7,393 nucleotides of DNA from Deltaproteobacteria bacterium (GCA_024641835.1 JAHECH010000202.1:1-7393), one strand, 5' to 3'; numbered from the stretch's first letter, positions 1 through 5,979 are shown. Notes: generated by a model from the letters alone, not told the origin. Program-made: numbers and translations.

Positions 1-744
1 TCCGGTGCGGCGTGGGCGAAATGCCTCGGCTTCAAGAAGGTTTACATCCTCGACGACCGCCAACTGTACGGCAAGGGCATCGCCGACGTATTCGAGAAGA
101 GCGCCAAGAAGATCGGGCTGAACGTCGCCGCACACGATGGCGTCGAGTCCATGAACATTGACTTTCGTGCTCTGCTCACCAAAGTCAGAGCCTCCAGTGC
201 GGACCTCGTCTACTTTGGCGGGCTGGTGGATTCCGGCGGTCCTCAGATCGCGCAGCAAATGGACGCACTGGGAATGTTCAGGGGGGGGGCCATGAAACTG
301 ATGTCCGACGACGCGATGTATTCCGACGCTGTTCCCAAAGCGGTCAACCCAGACGTCCTCAACGGCAACCTGTACGTGACCTTCGCCAGTCCGGCTCTCG
401 ATCAGCTGCCGACCGACGTAGGCAGGAACTTTTTCAAGAACTACAAGGCCAAGTACGGCGCGGACCCCATCGGGTGGTCCATCTACGCCTACAACGGCAT
501 GTTGGTGGTCCTGGATTCGATCAAACGCGCGGCGCCAAGGCTCGACACGGCCACTGACGTCACGGCCAAGCGCGCCGCGGTCCTCGACGCGATGCGCGCC
601 ACCAAGGATCTGGACGGTGTTTCCGGCAAGATCACCTTCGACGCAAACGGCGACCCGACGACCTACCTTATGTCCGGCTTTCTGTTCAAAGGCGGCAAGT
701 ATGTCTGGCAGAGGAATATCAGTGGCGACATGACCTGCCAGTAG
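1..744 (+). CDS. livK: Branched-chain amino acid ABC transporter substrate-binding protein, 3' part (5' end outside window)
   Basis: The frame is open from base 1 to the TAG at 742-744, giving 247 residues of a periplasmic type I binding protein. Family members are about 370-400 residues, so the signal peptide and part of lobe 1 lie to the left; the ATG at 151 is internal. Family-typical segments are visible: 'YGKGIADVFEKSAKKIGL' with the following 'DFRALLTKV', then 'DLVYFGGLVDSGGPQIAQQM', and further on 'GWSIYAYNGMLVVLDSIKRA' and 'GKITFDANGDP'. The expected role is to bind leucine/isoleucine/valine or a related amino acid or amide and present it to the LivHM permease; the ligand cannot be read from sequence. 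A run of nine G at 281-289 encodes the RGGA segment and is a possible slippage site. The gene heads the transporter cluster that follows. Confidence 0.9.
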   Translation, partial: SGAAWAKCLGFKKVYILDDRQLYGKGIADVFEKSAKKIGLNVAAHDGVESMNIDFRALLTKVRASSADLVYFGGLVDSGGPQIAQQMDALGMFRGGAMKLMSDDAMYSDAVPKAVNPDVLNGNLYVTFASPALDQLPTDVGRNFFKNYKAKYGADPIGWSIYAYNGMLVVLDSIKRAAPRLDTATDVTAKRAAVLDAMRATKDLDGVSGKITFDANGDPTTYLMSGFLFKGGKYVWQRNISGDMTCQ

Positions 745-761
745 CATTCGCAGAATCTCGT

Positions 762-799
762 CTTAACCTGGCGATGAGCTTCATCATCGCCAGGTTAAG
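762..799 (+). promoter_or_regulatory. Strong intercistronic hairpin after livK
   Basis: A perfect 16-bp inverted repeat: the left arm 762-777 (CTTAACCTGGCGATGA) pairs with 784-799, leaving a 6-base loop GCTTCA. It starts 17 bases after the livK stop. No T-run follows, so it is not a classical intrinsic terminator. Such hairpins between a binding-protein gene and its permease genes are known to protect the upstream mRNA from 3' exonucleases or to give partial termination. That role is inferred here. Confidence 0.75.
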
Positions 800-820
800 C
801 TCTGGGAGTGTGGCTTAACC
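793..820 (+). promoter_or_regulatory. Competing 8-bp hairpin overlapping the livK 3' stem
   Basis: GGTTAAGC (793-800) pairs perfectly with GCTTAACC (813-820) around a 12-base loop. Bases 793-799 also belong to the right arm of the 16-bp hairpin at 762-799, so the two folds exclude each other. The longer stem should win thermodynamically. The second could matter when a ribosome terminating on livK, or a bound factor, occupies the first arm. A regulatory role is inferred. Confidence 0.4.
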
Positions 821-867
821 CGCATCCCCGCCAAGATAATTATGTTTCCTCTGCAACTATTCAGATT

Positions 868-876
868 TGCTATACT
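868..876 (+). promoter_or_regulatory. Possible internal extended -10 promoter upstream of livH
   Basis: TGCTATACT combines an extended -10 (TGn) with a 5/6 match to TATAAT at 871-876. No convincing -35 is found at 16-18 bp, which is acceptable for extended -10 promoters. Transcription would begin near 883 and would give livHMGF an entry point independent of livK. The match is short and could be chance. Confidence 0.3.
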
Positions 877-879
877 GAG

Positions 880-918
880 GGCCCATAGAGCTTCACACTC
901 AAGGAGGGGCTATGGGTC
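880..918 (+). promoter_or_regulatory. Stem-loop with Shine-Dalgarno in the loop and ATG in the stem
   Basis: GGCCCATAG (880-888) pairs with CTATGGGTC (910-918), nine pairs including one G-T. The 21-base loop carries AAGGAGGGG (901-909), an excellent Shine-Dalgarno sequence, and the ATG at 912-914 lies in the right arm. If transcribed from the promoter-like site just upstream, this would be the very 5' end of the mRNA, with the start codon sequestered. Translation control is inferred. Confidence 0.35.
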
Positions 919-1089
919 AAGCGCCCGCGCCCCGTGCAGCAGCGTCGGTTCGCCCGCGTCGCGCTGGACGCGCTTCTCGTCGAACCGCGGACAGGTCGGC
1001 GGCGGAAACGCTGCTTCTGTGCGGCGCGGAAGCACTGGAAGTGGTTGGTGAACGTGCGTGGTGACAAGAAGATCCTCAAATCATCTTAG
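912..1089 (+). other. Small GC-rich reading frames before livH; possible frameshifted small basic protein
   Basis: Two overlapping frames compete. The ATG at 912, with the good Shine-Dalgarno sequence AAGGAGGGG at 901-909, opens a 50-residue frame ending at 1064 (MGQAPAPRAAASVRPRR...), rich in Ala and Arg. The next frame, open from 889 to the TAG at 1087-1089, has the strong third-position G/C bias of a real gene and reads like a basic protein (residues such as GRRRKRCFCAARKHWKW, ending KILKSS), but it lacks a good start; only a GTG at 934 without Shine-Dalgarno is present. A single +1 shift around the CCCC at 930-933 would join the good start to the better-looking body. I recognise neither product. 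It may be a small gene with a frameshift, a remnant, or plain GC-rich leader. Its stop lies 15 bases before the livH start. Confidence 0.25.
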
Positions 1090-1104
1090 GGGGGATGGGG
1101 TTAG

Positions 1105-2043
1105 ATGACCCAGACTGAACTTTTCATTCAGCTCATCATCAACGGCGTCACGCTCGGCTCTTACCTGGCCTTGATCGCCCTGGGCTACACCATGGTGTAC
1201 GGCATCATCGAGCTGATCAATTTCGCCCATGGCGACGTCTACATGTGGGGTTTCCTGATCTCGCTGACCTTGATGGGACTTCTCGGTGTCAACCGTACCC
1301 TGGGAGGCTGGCAACTGTGGGTCATTATCTTCGGGGTCATGGTTGTGACCATGGCCGGCACGGGAACGATCAACATGCTGGTCGATCGCGTCGGCTACAA
1401 GCCGTTGCGTCGCGCCCCGCGCTTGGCTCCGCTCATCACTTCCGTCGGCATGTCCTTCATGTTGGAGAATTTGGGAATGATCTGGAAGGGACCCAGCCAG
1501 ATCAATTATCCGAACATCTTCCCCACGATCGATATTCTCAACAACGTGTTGGGGATAAAGACGGCCGTGCTGTTCACGACCAAAGACGTGTTTCTGATGG
1601 GCGTCACCGTGCCGTTGATGGTATTCTTGAGTCTGTTCATCCGGAACACCAAGATGGGCAAGGCCATGCGGGCCACGTCCCAGGATCGCGAGGCGGCGGC
1701 GCTCATGGGCATCAACGTTGAGAAGGTGATTCGCAACACGTTCTTTATAGGCGGCGCCCTTGCCGGTGCGGCCGGCATGATGGTCGGCATCTACCTGAAC
1801 ACAGGCCGTTACCTGATGGGTTATGACGCCGGTCTCCTGGCCTTTACTTCCGCGGTCTTGGGAGGCATCGGCAATATCGGTGGCGCGGTGTTGGGCGGCT
1901 ACGTCATCGGTTTTCTCAACGCCACCAGCGATCAGTATCTCTCCTCGGAATGGACGCGTGCCCTTGTCTTTACGACACTGATCCTGGTGCTGGTCTTCAA
2001 ACCATCCGGGCTCCTGGGCGAGCGGACACCGGAGAAAGACTGA
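1105..2043 (+). CDS. livH: Branched-chain amino acid ABC transporter permease LivH
   Basis: A 312-residue inner-membrane permease, normal length for LivH. Hydrophobic segments span most of the protein, the first at about residues 10-35. Family signatures are 'YGIIELINFAHGDVYMWG' (32-49), the 'YKPLRRAPRLAPLI' loop (98-111), a cytoplasmic coupling loop 'RATSQDREAAALMGINVEKV' (189-208) that contacts the ATPases, 'VLGGIGNIGGAVLGGYVIG' (251-269) and a C-terminal 'FKPSGLLGER'. It forms the heterodimeric channel with LivM, the next gene. The ATG at 1105 is preceded by a G-rich ribosome site (AGGGGGGAT near 1089-1096, GGGG at 1097-1100). The nearby ATG at 1095 is out of frame. livM begins 14 bases after the stop, consistent with one operon. 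The 360-base gap to livK suggests that expression is uncoupled there. Confidence 0.95.
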   Translation: MTQTELFIQLIINGVTLGSYLALIALGYTMVYGIIELINFAHGDVYMWGFLISLTLMGLLGVNRTLGGWQLWVIIFGVMVVTMAGTGTINMLVDRVGYKPLRRAPRLAPLITSVGMSFMLENLGMIWKGPSQINYPNIFPTIDILNNVLGIKTAVLFTTKDVFLMGVTVPLMVFLSLFIRNTKMGKAMRATSQDREAAALMGINVEKVIRNTFFIGGALAGAAGMMVGIYLNTGRYLMGYDAGLLAFTSAVLGGIGNIGGAVLGGYVIGFLNATSDQYLSSEWTRALVFTTLILVLVFKPSGLLGERTPEKD

Positions 2044-2057
2044 GTGGGGGGGGTTCT

Positions 2058-3248
2058 ATGGCTCAAATCTGGCATTCGTTGACAGCGCCCTGGCGAGCAT
2101 TGACAGCGCCCTGGCGAGCATTGACAGCGCCCTGGCGAGCACTGCCGGCTCGGCAGCGCCGAATCCTCACGTGGGCCTTCTGGATTTTTCTGCTCCTGAT
2201 CTTCCCGCTGGTGGATAAGACGTTCCATTGGGGAATCGTCAACGATGTCACCGACGTGCTGGTCCTGGTCATCCTGGCCCTTGGCTTGAACATCGTCGTC
2301 GGCTATGCCGGCCTGCTCGACCTGGGCTACGCCGCGTTCTTTGCGATTGGCGCGTACACCACGGGCGTCCTCACTTGGCCGCCGCATCACCTGGAATTGA
2401 ACTTTTGGATCGCCATCTGGGCCGCCGTGATCATCGCCGCGTTTTTCGGCATCGTCATCGGCACGCCAACGCTGCGCCTCCGCGGTGACTATCTGGCCAT
2501 CGTCACGCTGGCTTTTGGCGAGATCGTGCCCGTCGTCATTCGCAATTTGGGCAGTGTGACGATTGGCGTTGGGCCCTGGCGGCTGCTCAGTGACTTTAAC
2601 TTGACCAATGGGGTGCAGGGGCTGAACCCGGTCGGCCGGCCGTCGATCTTGGGATTCAAGTTTAGCTTCGACCCTACGCCCTGGTATTACCTGATCCTGT
2701 TGATTGCCGCCCTCGTCATTCTCGCGAGCACGCGCCTGCAGGATTCGCGCCTGGGTCGAGCCTGGATGGCGCTGCGCGAGGACGAGAAAGCCGCGGACTG
2801 CATGGGGGTTGACCCCGTTCGAACCAAGCTCTCGGCTTTTGCCATCGGCGCCTCTTTCTCCGGTTTTTCGGGAGCGTTTTACGCGGCCAAGCTGCAGGCG
2901 ATCTTCCCGGAGTTGTTCAAGTTCAATTTGTCGGTCATGATCCTGTGCATGGTCATTCTCGGCGGCATGGGCAACATCAAGGGTGTCGTGATCGGCGGCA
3001 TGTTGCTCCAGCTCTTTGACCGCGTCATCCTGACTCAGACCACCGTCTTCGCGCGCAGCGTCGGTCAGGAGCTTCACATTTCTGCGCTGGCAACGATTGA
3101 CCTCTCCCTGTGGCGGTGGTTCTTCTTTGGTTTGACGATGGTCGTCGTCATGGTGCTCAGACCCGAAGGACTCTTTCCCAGCGCCGCACGGCGCGCCGAA
3201 CTGCGCGCGACCGAGGAAGAGACGCCCCAGCCTGCAGAAAGTGGATAA
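2058..3248 (+). CDS. livM: Branched-chain amino acid ABC transporter permease LivM
   Basis: A 396-residue permease and partner of LivH. The start at 2058 is chosen because it follows the livH stop by 14 bases with a G-rich Shine-Dalgarno (eight G at 2046-2053); the frame is open back to an ATG at 1950, but that would overlap livH and adds no family sequence. The N-terminus is odd: three tandem LTAPWRA units (residues 8-28) and a basic stretch precede the first membrane segment (about 37-52). The family core follows: 'GLNIVVGYAGLLDLGYAAFF' (76-95), 'TLRLRGDYLAIVTLAFGEI' (138-156), the ATPase-coupling loop 'GRAWMALREDEKAADCMGVD' (233-252), 'ILGGMGNIKGVVIGG' (300-314), and 'RPEGLFPS' (368-375) before a charged tail. 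It should sit in the inner membrane. Confidence 0.95.
   Translation: MAQIWHSLTAPWRALTAPWRALTAPWRALPARQRRILTWAFWIFLLLIFPLVDKTFHWGIVNDVTDVLVLVILALGLNIVVGYAGLLDLGYAAFFAIGAYTTGVLTWPPHHLELNFWIAIWAAVIIAAFFGIVIGTPTLRLRGDYLAIVTLAFGEIVPVVIRNLGSVTIGVGPWRLLSDFNLTNGVQGLNPVGRPSILGFKFSFDPTPWYYLILLIAALVILASTRLQDSRLGRAWMALREDEKAADCMGVDPVRTKLSAFAIGASFSGFSGAFYAAKLQAIFPELFKFNLSVMILCMVILGGMGNIKGVVIGGMLLQLFDRVILTQTTVFARSVGQELHISALATIDLSLWRWFFFGLTMVVVMVLRPEGLFPSAARRAELRATEEETPQPAESG
2079..2141 (+). repeat. Three perfect 21-base tandem repeats in the 5' end of livM
   Basis: Units 2079-2099, 2100-2120 and 2121-2141 are identical (TTGACAGCGCCCTGGCGAGC plus A). They are in frame and encode LTAPWRA three times, at residues 8-28 of LivM. 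Perfect identity at synonymous positions indicates recent duplication by slippage rather than old, selected protein repeats. Copy-number change would keep the frame. The part affected is the cytoplasmic or interfacial N-terminus before the first membrane helix. Confidence 0.95.
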
Positions 3249-3262
3249 CGGAGGAGATCGCC

Positions 3263-4096
3263 ATGGCCTTGTTGGAGGCTCGAAAAATCAGCAAGCAATT
3301 TGGCGGCTTGGCCGCCGTGCGCGACCTCGACCTCGATATCGAGAAAGGCATGATCGCTAGTCTGATCGGCCCGAACGGCGCAGGCAAGACGACTTTTTTC
3401 AACATGGTTTCTGGCTTTTACAAGCCGACGTCGGGTCAGATGTTGCTCGATGGCAAGGAGATTGGCGGCCTGCGTCCCAATCGTGCCACTGCGCTGGGGC
3501 TGGGACGGACCTTCCAAAATATCCGTCTCTTCAGCAACATGACCGCTCTCGAGAATGTGCTGGTCGGCATGAACTGCCGCTTGAAATCGGCTTGGTACGA
3601 CGCACTGCTGCGAACGCGGTCTATGATGCGGGAGGAGGCCAAAGCTCGCGAGCGCGCTCAGGAGCTCTTGGCGTATGTTGGATTGGACGGCAAACGCGAG
3701 ACGCTCGCCAAGAACCTTGCCTACGGACTTCAGCGGCGGTTGGAGATTGCACGGGCTCTGGCGACCAATCCGAAGCTAATGCTCTTGGACGAGCCTACTG
3801 CCGGCATGAACCCGCAGGAAACCGTAGACGCGATGGCGCTGATCAAGCGCGTGCGCGACGAGCTGGACATCACGATCCTGTTGATCGAGCACGATATGAA
3901 AGTGGTGATGAGCATCTCGGAATATATCACAGTTCTGGATTATGGCGCCAAGATCGCGGAAGGGACACCGGAGCAGGTGCGTGCCAACCCCAAAGTCATC
4001 GAAGCTTACCTAGGCAAAGGGGTCGCCGCGGGGATCCGGCGAGCAAAACAAGAGGTCGTGGCGGAAACAGAGAGCGAGGAAGATGGCACTGCTTGA
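3263..4096 (+). CDS. livG: Branched-chain amino acid ABC transporter ATP-binding protein LivG
   Basis: A 277-residue cytoplasmic ATPase, slightly longer than typical LivG (about 255). The ATG at 3263 follows GGAGGAGAT (3250-3258) and lies 14 bases after the livM stop; an in-frame ATG at 3110 is inside livM and is rejected. Walker A is GPNGAGKTT (36-44), the Q-loop is in 'GRTFQNIRLF' (Q85), the signature is 'LAYGLQRRLEIARAL' (152-166), Walker B is 'LMLLDEPTAG' with D176 and E177, and the switch histidine is H210 in 'IEHDM'. All catalytic positions are intact. The signature reads LAYGL where E. coli LivG, as I recall it, has LAYGQ. The long insert around 104-135 between Q-loop and signature is typical of LivG. 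The last ~25 residues form an acidic tail absent from the core family. The 3' end overlaps livF by 14 bases. Confidence 0.95.
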   Translation: MALLEARKISKQFGGLAAVRDLDLDIEKGMIASLIGPNGAGKTTFFNMVSGFYKPTSGQMLLDGKEIGGLRPNRATALGLGRTFQNIRLFSNMTALENVLVGMNCRLKSAWYDALLRTRSMMREEAKARERAQELLAYVGLDGKRETLAKNLAYGLQRRLEIARALATNPKLMLLDEPTAGMNPQETVDAMALIKRVRDELDITILLIEHDMKVVMSISEYITVLDYGAKIAEGTPEQVRANPKVIEAYLGKGVAAGIRRAKQEVVAETESEEDGTA

Positions 4097-4796
4097 ACTC
4101 CACAACGTTCACACGTATTATGGCAACATCCATGCCCTGAAAGGCATCTCCGTTACCGTCGACAAGGGCGAGATCGTTACGCTCATCGGCTCGAACGGGG
4201 CCGGCAAAACGACGACGCTCAAGACGATCTCCGGCGTGTTGCGGCCCAAAGAGGGAACGATCACGCTCGAGGGACGGCGAATAGACCACGTCCCGGCTCA
4301 CGACATCGTCGCAATAGGCATCTGCCAGGCGCCGGAAGGCCGCCGCATCTTCCCCCGGCTGACGACGCTGGAGAATCTGGAAATGGGTGCCTTCCACCGC
4401 AGCGACAAGACCGGCATCCAGCAAGACATAGAACGTGTGTTTGCGCTCTTTCCAAGGTTGAAAGAGCGGCGGACTCAGAAGGGCGGCACACTCTCCGGCG
4501 GGGAGCAGCAAATGCTGGCGATCGGACGCGCCTTGATGTCCCGTCCGAGCATCCTGCTTCTGGACGAGCCGAGTATGGGACTTTCGCCGGTTCTGGTCGA
4601 AGCGATTTTCCAGATCATCCTAGACATTCACGCGCAGGGCACCACGATCCTCCTGGTCGAGCAGAACGCGCTCATGGCACTCCTGGTGGCAAGTCGGGGC
4701 TATGTGCTGCAGACCGGACGCATCGTGCTGCACGACAGCGCAGAGAATCTGAGCGAAAACGAGATGGTGCGCAAAGCGTACTTGGGAGAGTCATGA
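4083..4796 (+). CDS. livF: Branched-chain amino acid ABC transporter ATP-binding protein LivF
   Basis: A 237-residue ATPase, the normal LivF length, that pairs with LivG to power the LivHM channel. Walker A is GSNGAGKTT (36-44), 'PEGRRIFPRLTTLENLEMG' (84-102) is the LivF-typical block after the Q-loop (Q82), the signature is LSGGEQQ (137-143), and Walker B is 'ILLLDEPSMGLSP' with D161 and E162. The switch position reads 'LVEQNA' with Q194 in place of histidine, which is the usual LivF state and not a defect. The ATG at 4083 lies inside the livG 3' end (14-base overlap), with only a weak GAGGA just upstream, so translation probably depends on coupling to livG. It is the last gene of the transporter operon. 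Confidence 0.95.
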   Translation: MALLELHNVHTYYGNIHALKGISVTVDKGEIVTLIGSNGAGKTTTLKTISGVLRPKEGTITLEGRRIDHVPAHDIVAIGICQAPEGRRIFPRLTTLENLEMGAFHRSDKTGIQQDIERVFALFPRLKERRTQKGGTLSGGEQQMLAIGRALMSRPSILLLDEPSMGLSPVLVEAIFQIILDIHAQGTTILLVEQNALMALLVASRGYVLQTGRIVLHDSAENLSENEMVRKAYLGES

Positions 4797-4816
4797 TCGA
4801 GTGAGGCAATGACAGG

Positions 4817-5221
4817 CTATGCAGCCGGAAAAGATGACTTCATTTCCGGAGCAGGGAGGCATTCAAGAGGTGACTGGCTTGACGGTCTCGCCCCACGAAA
4901 TAGGATTCCTTTTTCAAGGGCATCAACGATAAGACTTGTGAGAGTAAACGCCATGCGCGAGAAGCAGTCGTCGAATCTCCTAGACGACTTGACCTGGTAG
5001 GTCATCAGTATTGAATCGCCGAAAAAGTGCGGGCGCAATGCCTTCAGAGAACGAAAATGCTGCTGAGACCGTGAGGCTGTGGATAAGGTCAGTGCGAGTG
5101 TGCCGGGTATCTTTTGGCGGAGATGTCTGACTGCATGCACATATGCTTGTGCTTCTGAGATCGAGGTGCTCCGTGCACCCAGCGCGTCTAAAAGTGCGAC
5201 AATGCCAAGTTTCGGTTTCAT
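4817..5221 (-). pseudogene. Truncated class III nucleotide cyclase-like protein (N-terminal half only)
   Basis: The 134-residue frame begins 'MKPKLGIVALLDALGARS', the hallmark N-terminus of a hypothetical family with a class III adenylate/guanylate cyclase-like fold. It continues with 'HFFGDSILMTYQV' (65-77) and 'SLIVDALEKGILFRGA' (96-111). As I recall the family, FRGA should be followed by an I-S-[IV]-G-E/D segment and about 100 more residues. Here it turns at once into unrelated sequence (RPSSQSPLECLP...) and stops. The break, near 4889, lies about 90 bases behind the livF stop. D12 and D69 sit where cyclase metal-binding aspartates would be expected (inference). AAGGA lies just upstream of the ATG at 5221, and TATAAT a little further. 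It is probably a non-functional remnant cut by a deletion or insertion at the livF side. Family recognition is from memory. Confidence 0.5.
4825..4849. other. Inverted repeat just behind livF
   Basis: CCGGAAA (4825-4831) pairs perfectly with TTTCCGG (4843-4849) around an 11-base loop, 28 bases after the livF stop. No T-run follows on either strand, so it is at best a poor intrinsic terminator; it might mark the 3' end of the liv transcript. It also lies in the 3' end of the truncated gene on the opposite strand. Confidence 0.45.
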
Positions 5222-5240
5222 AATCCTTCAGCAAATAATG

Positions 5241-5246
5241 ATTATA
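5241..5246 (-). promoter_or_regulatory. TATAAT -10 box before the truncated cyclase-like gene
   Basis: The - strand reads a perfect TATAAT about 20 bases before the ATG at 5221, followed by AAGGA as ribosome site. No -35 match is present at 16-18 bp. It is plausible as the remains of that gene's own promoter. Confidence 0.3.
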
Positions 5247-5524
5247 CTCATCCGCGTAAAACCCCTCTTTGTTTAACGTCAAAGGCCGTCTGCCGGACTG
5301 CGAACGCCAGCCGGTCCACGGTAGGCAATACTAACCGATTTTAGGACTAAGCGCCACAATTCGGAAGGGCGTTGGCGTTTGAAAACTTGCCAAATGCCTG
5401 ACAAAAATAGCTCCATCTGGCTTTGACTAGCATCACAAGCCTATTGTACTGCCAGGAAATCGTGAGGTTACGACTAGCCCAAACAGGCTGGACTCCCTGA
5501 TCTCTTGATCTTTCACGGGCATGA

Positions 5525-5598
5525 GGCTGCTCTCCAGAGACAAGAGAGAGCCGACTAAAAGGGCCTTTCGGGCAAGACCGCCCGAAATGCTCTTGGCC
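5525..5598 (+). ncRNA. Candidate structured RNA: two adjacent hairpins (strand inferred)
   Basis: Hairpin A pairs GGCT-CTCTC (5525-5534, one bulged G) with GAGAGAGCC (5544-5552). Hairpin B is a perfect 8-bp stem, TTTCGGGC (5566-5573) with GCCCGAAA (5580-5587), and may be enclosed by GGCC (5562-5565) pairing with GGCC (5595-5598). Thirteen bases, including GACTAAAA, join the two. The + strand is chosen because an anti-Shine-Dalgarno complement (5614-5624) and a terminator-like element (5685-5721) follow. It matches no riboswitch or ncRNA consensus I could recall, and no gene follows it on the + strand. Function is unknown. Confidence 0.3.
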
Positions 5599-5650
5599 AA
5601 ATCCTGGAAAGAGAAAGGAGGTGAGATTCAGCACTTAGGTTCGTGAGGCA

Positions 5651-5670
5651 GGCGGTCTTTTTTTGCCGCC
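5651..5670. repeat. Short inverted repeat GGCGG/CCGCC around a T-run
   Basis: GGCGG (5651-5655) pairs with CCGCC (5666-5670); the ten-base loop contains seven T. With the T-run in the loop instead of after the stem it is not a terminator. It lies between the hairpin pair at 5525-5598 and the terminator-like element at 5685-5721. Confidence 0.45.
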
Positions 5671-5684
5671 ATAAACCACAACCC

Positions 5685-5721
5685 AGCCCAGTCAATCCAT
5701 TGCGATCCGGTGGGCTTTTTT
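5685..5721 (+). terminator. Intrinsic-terminator-like element
   Basis: AGCCCA (5685-5690) pairs with TGGGCT (5711-5716), followed directly by T (run 5716-5721). The 20-base loop is long, but CAAT/ATTG inside it can pair and shorten it. It would stop + strand transcription of the structured region just upstream. A second stem, CGTTTCGGG/CCCGAAGCG at 5722-5744, follows at once. Confidence 0.5.
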
Positions 5722-5979
5722 CGTTTCGGGGGAGACCCGAAGCGCATCAATCAAGAAAGGAGAAACACTCTGGGAAATCAAACGAACGGCAATTAGTTTA
5801 GAGACGACGAGTCGGAATCTTAACCTGAACTACAAGGATCTGGATCAGGAGAGGGCAGGGGACTTTGGGGTGAAGTCAGTAAGCAGAAAAGGCATGGCTG
5901 TGAATTTGTAAGGGATAGCAACCCTCACCCTGATAGCGCGGGGACGGGAACATAGTGCTGCGATGCATGTGGAAAATGC

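Larger units (their letters stand above)
5222..5979. other. Region without a convincing gene (about 760 bases)
   Basis: No frame here shows a recognisable domain together with a start and ribosome site. A 95-codon open frame on the - strand (5347-5634, GTG start) has no Shine-Dalgarno and no family I know. On the + strand a frame open from 5675 to the TAA at 5909-5911 lacks an ATG/GTG/TTG near its start; it contains 'IKKGETLWEIKR', which resembles the start of a LysM repeat, and may be a decayed fragment. The centre (5525-5721) is rich in inverted repeats, listed separately. AAAGGAGGTGA (5614-5624) matches the 16S anti-Shine-Dalgarno perfectly but serves no gene-sized frame. Confidence 0.6.

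Noticed and set aside
1950..2057. Upstream extension of livM to an ATG at 1950
   Set aside because: It would overlap livH by 94 bases, adds no family-like sequence, and the ATG at 2058 has a ribosome site directly after the livH stop.
2079..2126. TTGACA in each livM repeat as -35 promoter boxes
   Set aside because: No -10-like hexamer occurs 16-18 bases downstream of any copy; the hexamer is explained by Leu-Thr codons in the repeat.
2079..2141. CRISPR-like array
   Set aside because: The 21-base units are directly adjacent with no spacers and are in frame within livM.
1932..3077. Long open frame (381 codons) on the - strand under livM
   Set aside because: It is a GC-rich antisense shadow of a clear family gene, with charged low-complexity composition and no ribosome site.
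3110..3262. Upstream start for livG at 3110
   Set aside because: It lies inside livM; the translation before 3263 is a shadow of livM, and GGAGGAG precedes the ATG at 3263.
5347..5634. 95-codon - strand frame with GTG start
   Set aside because: No Shine-Dalgarno, no recognisable domain, and it runs antisense through the strong hairpins; kept only as a note under the non-coding region.
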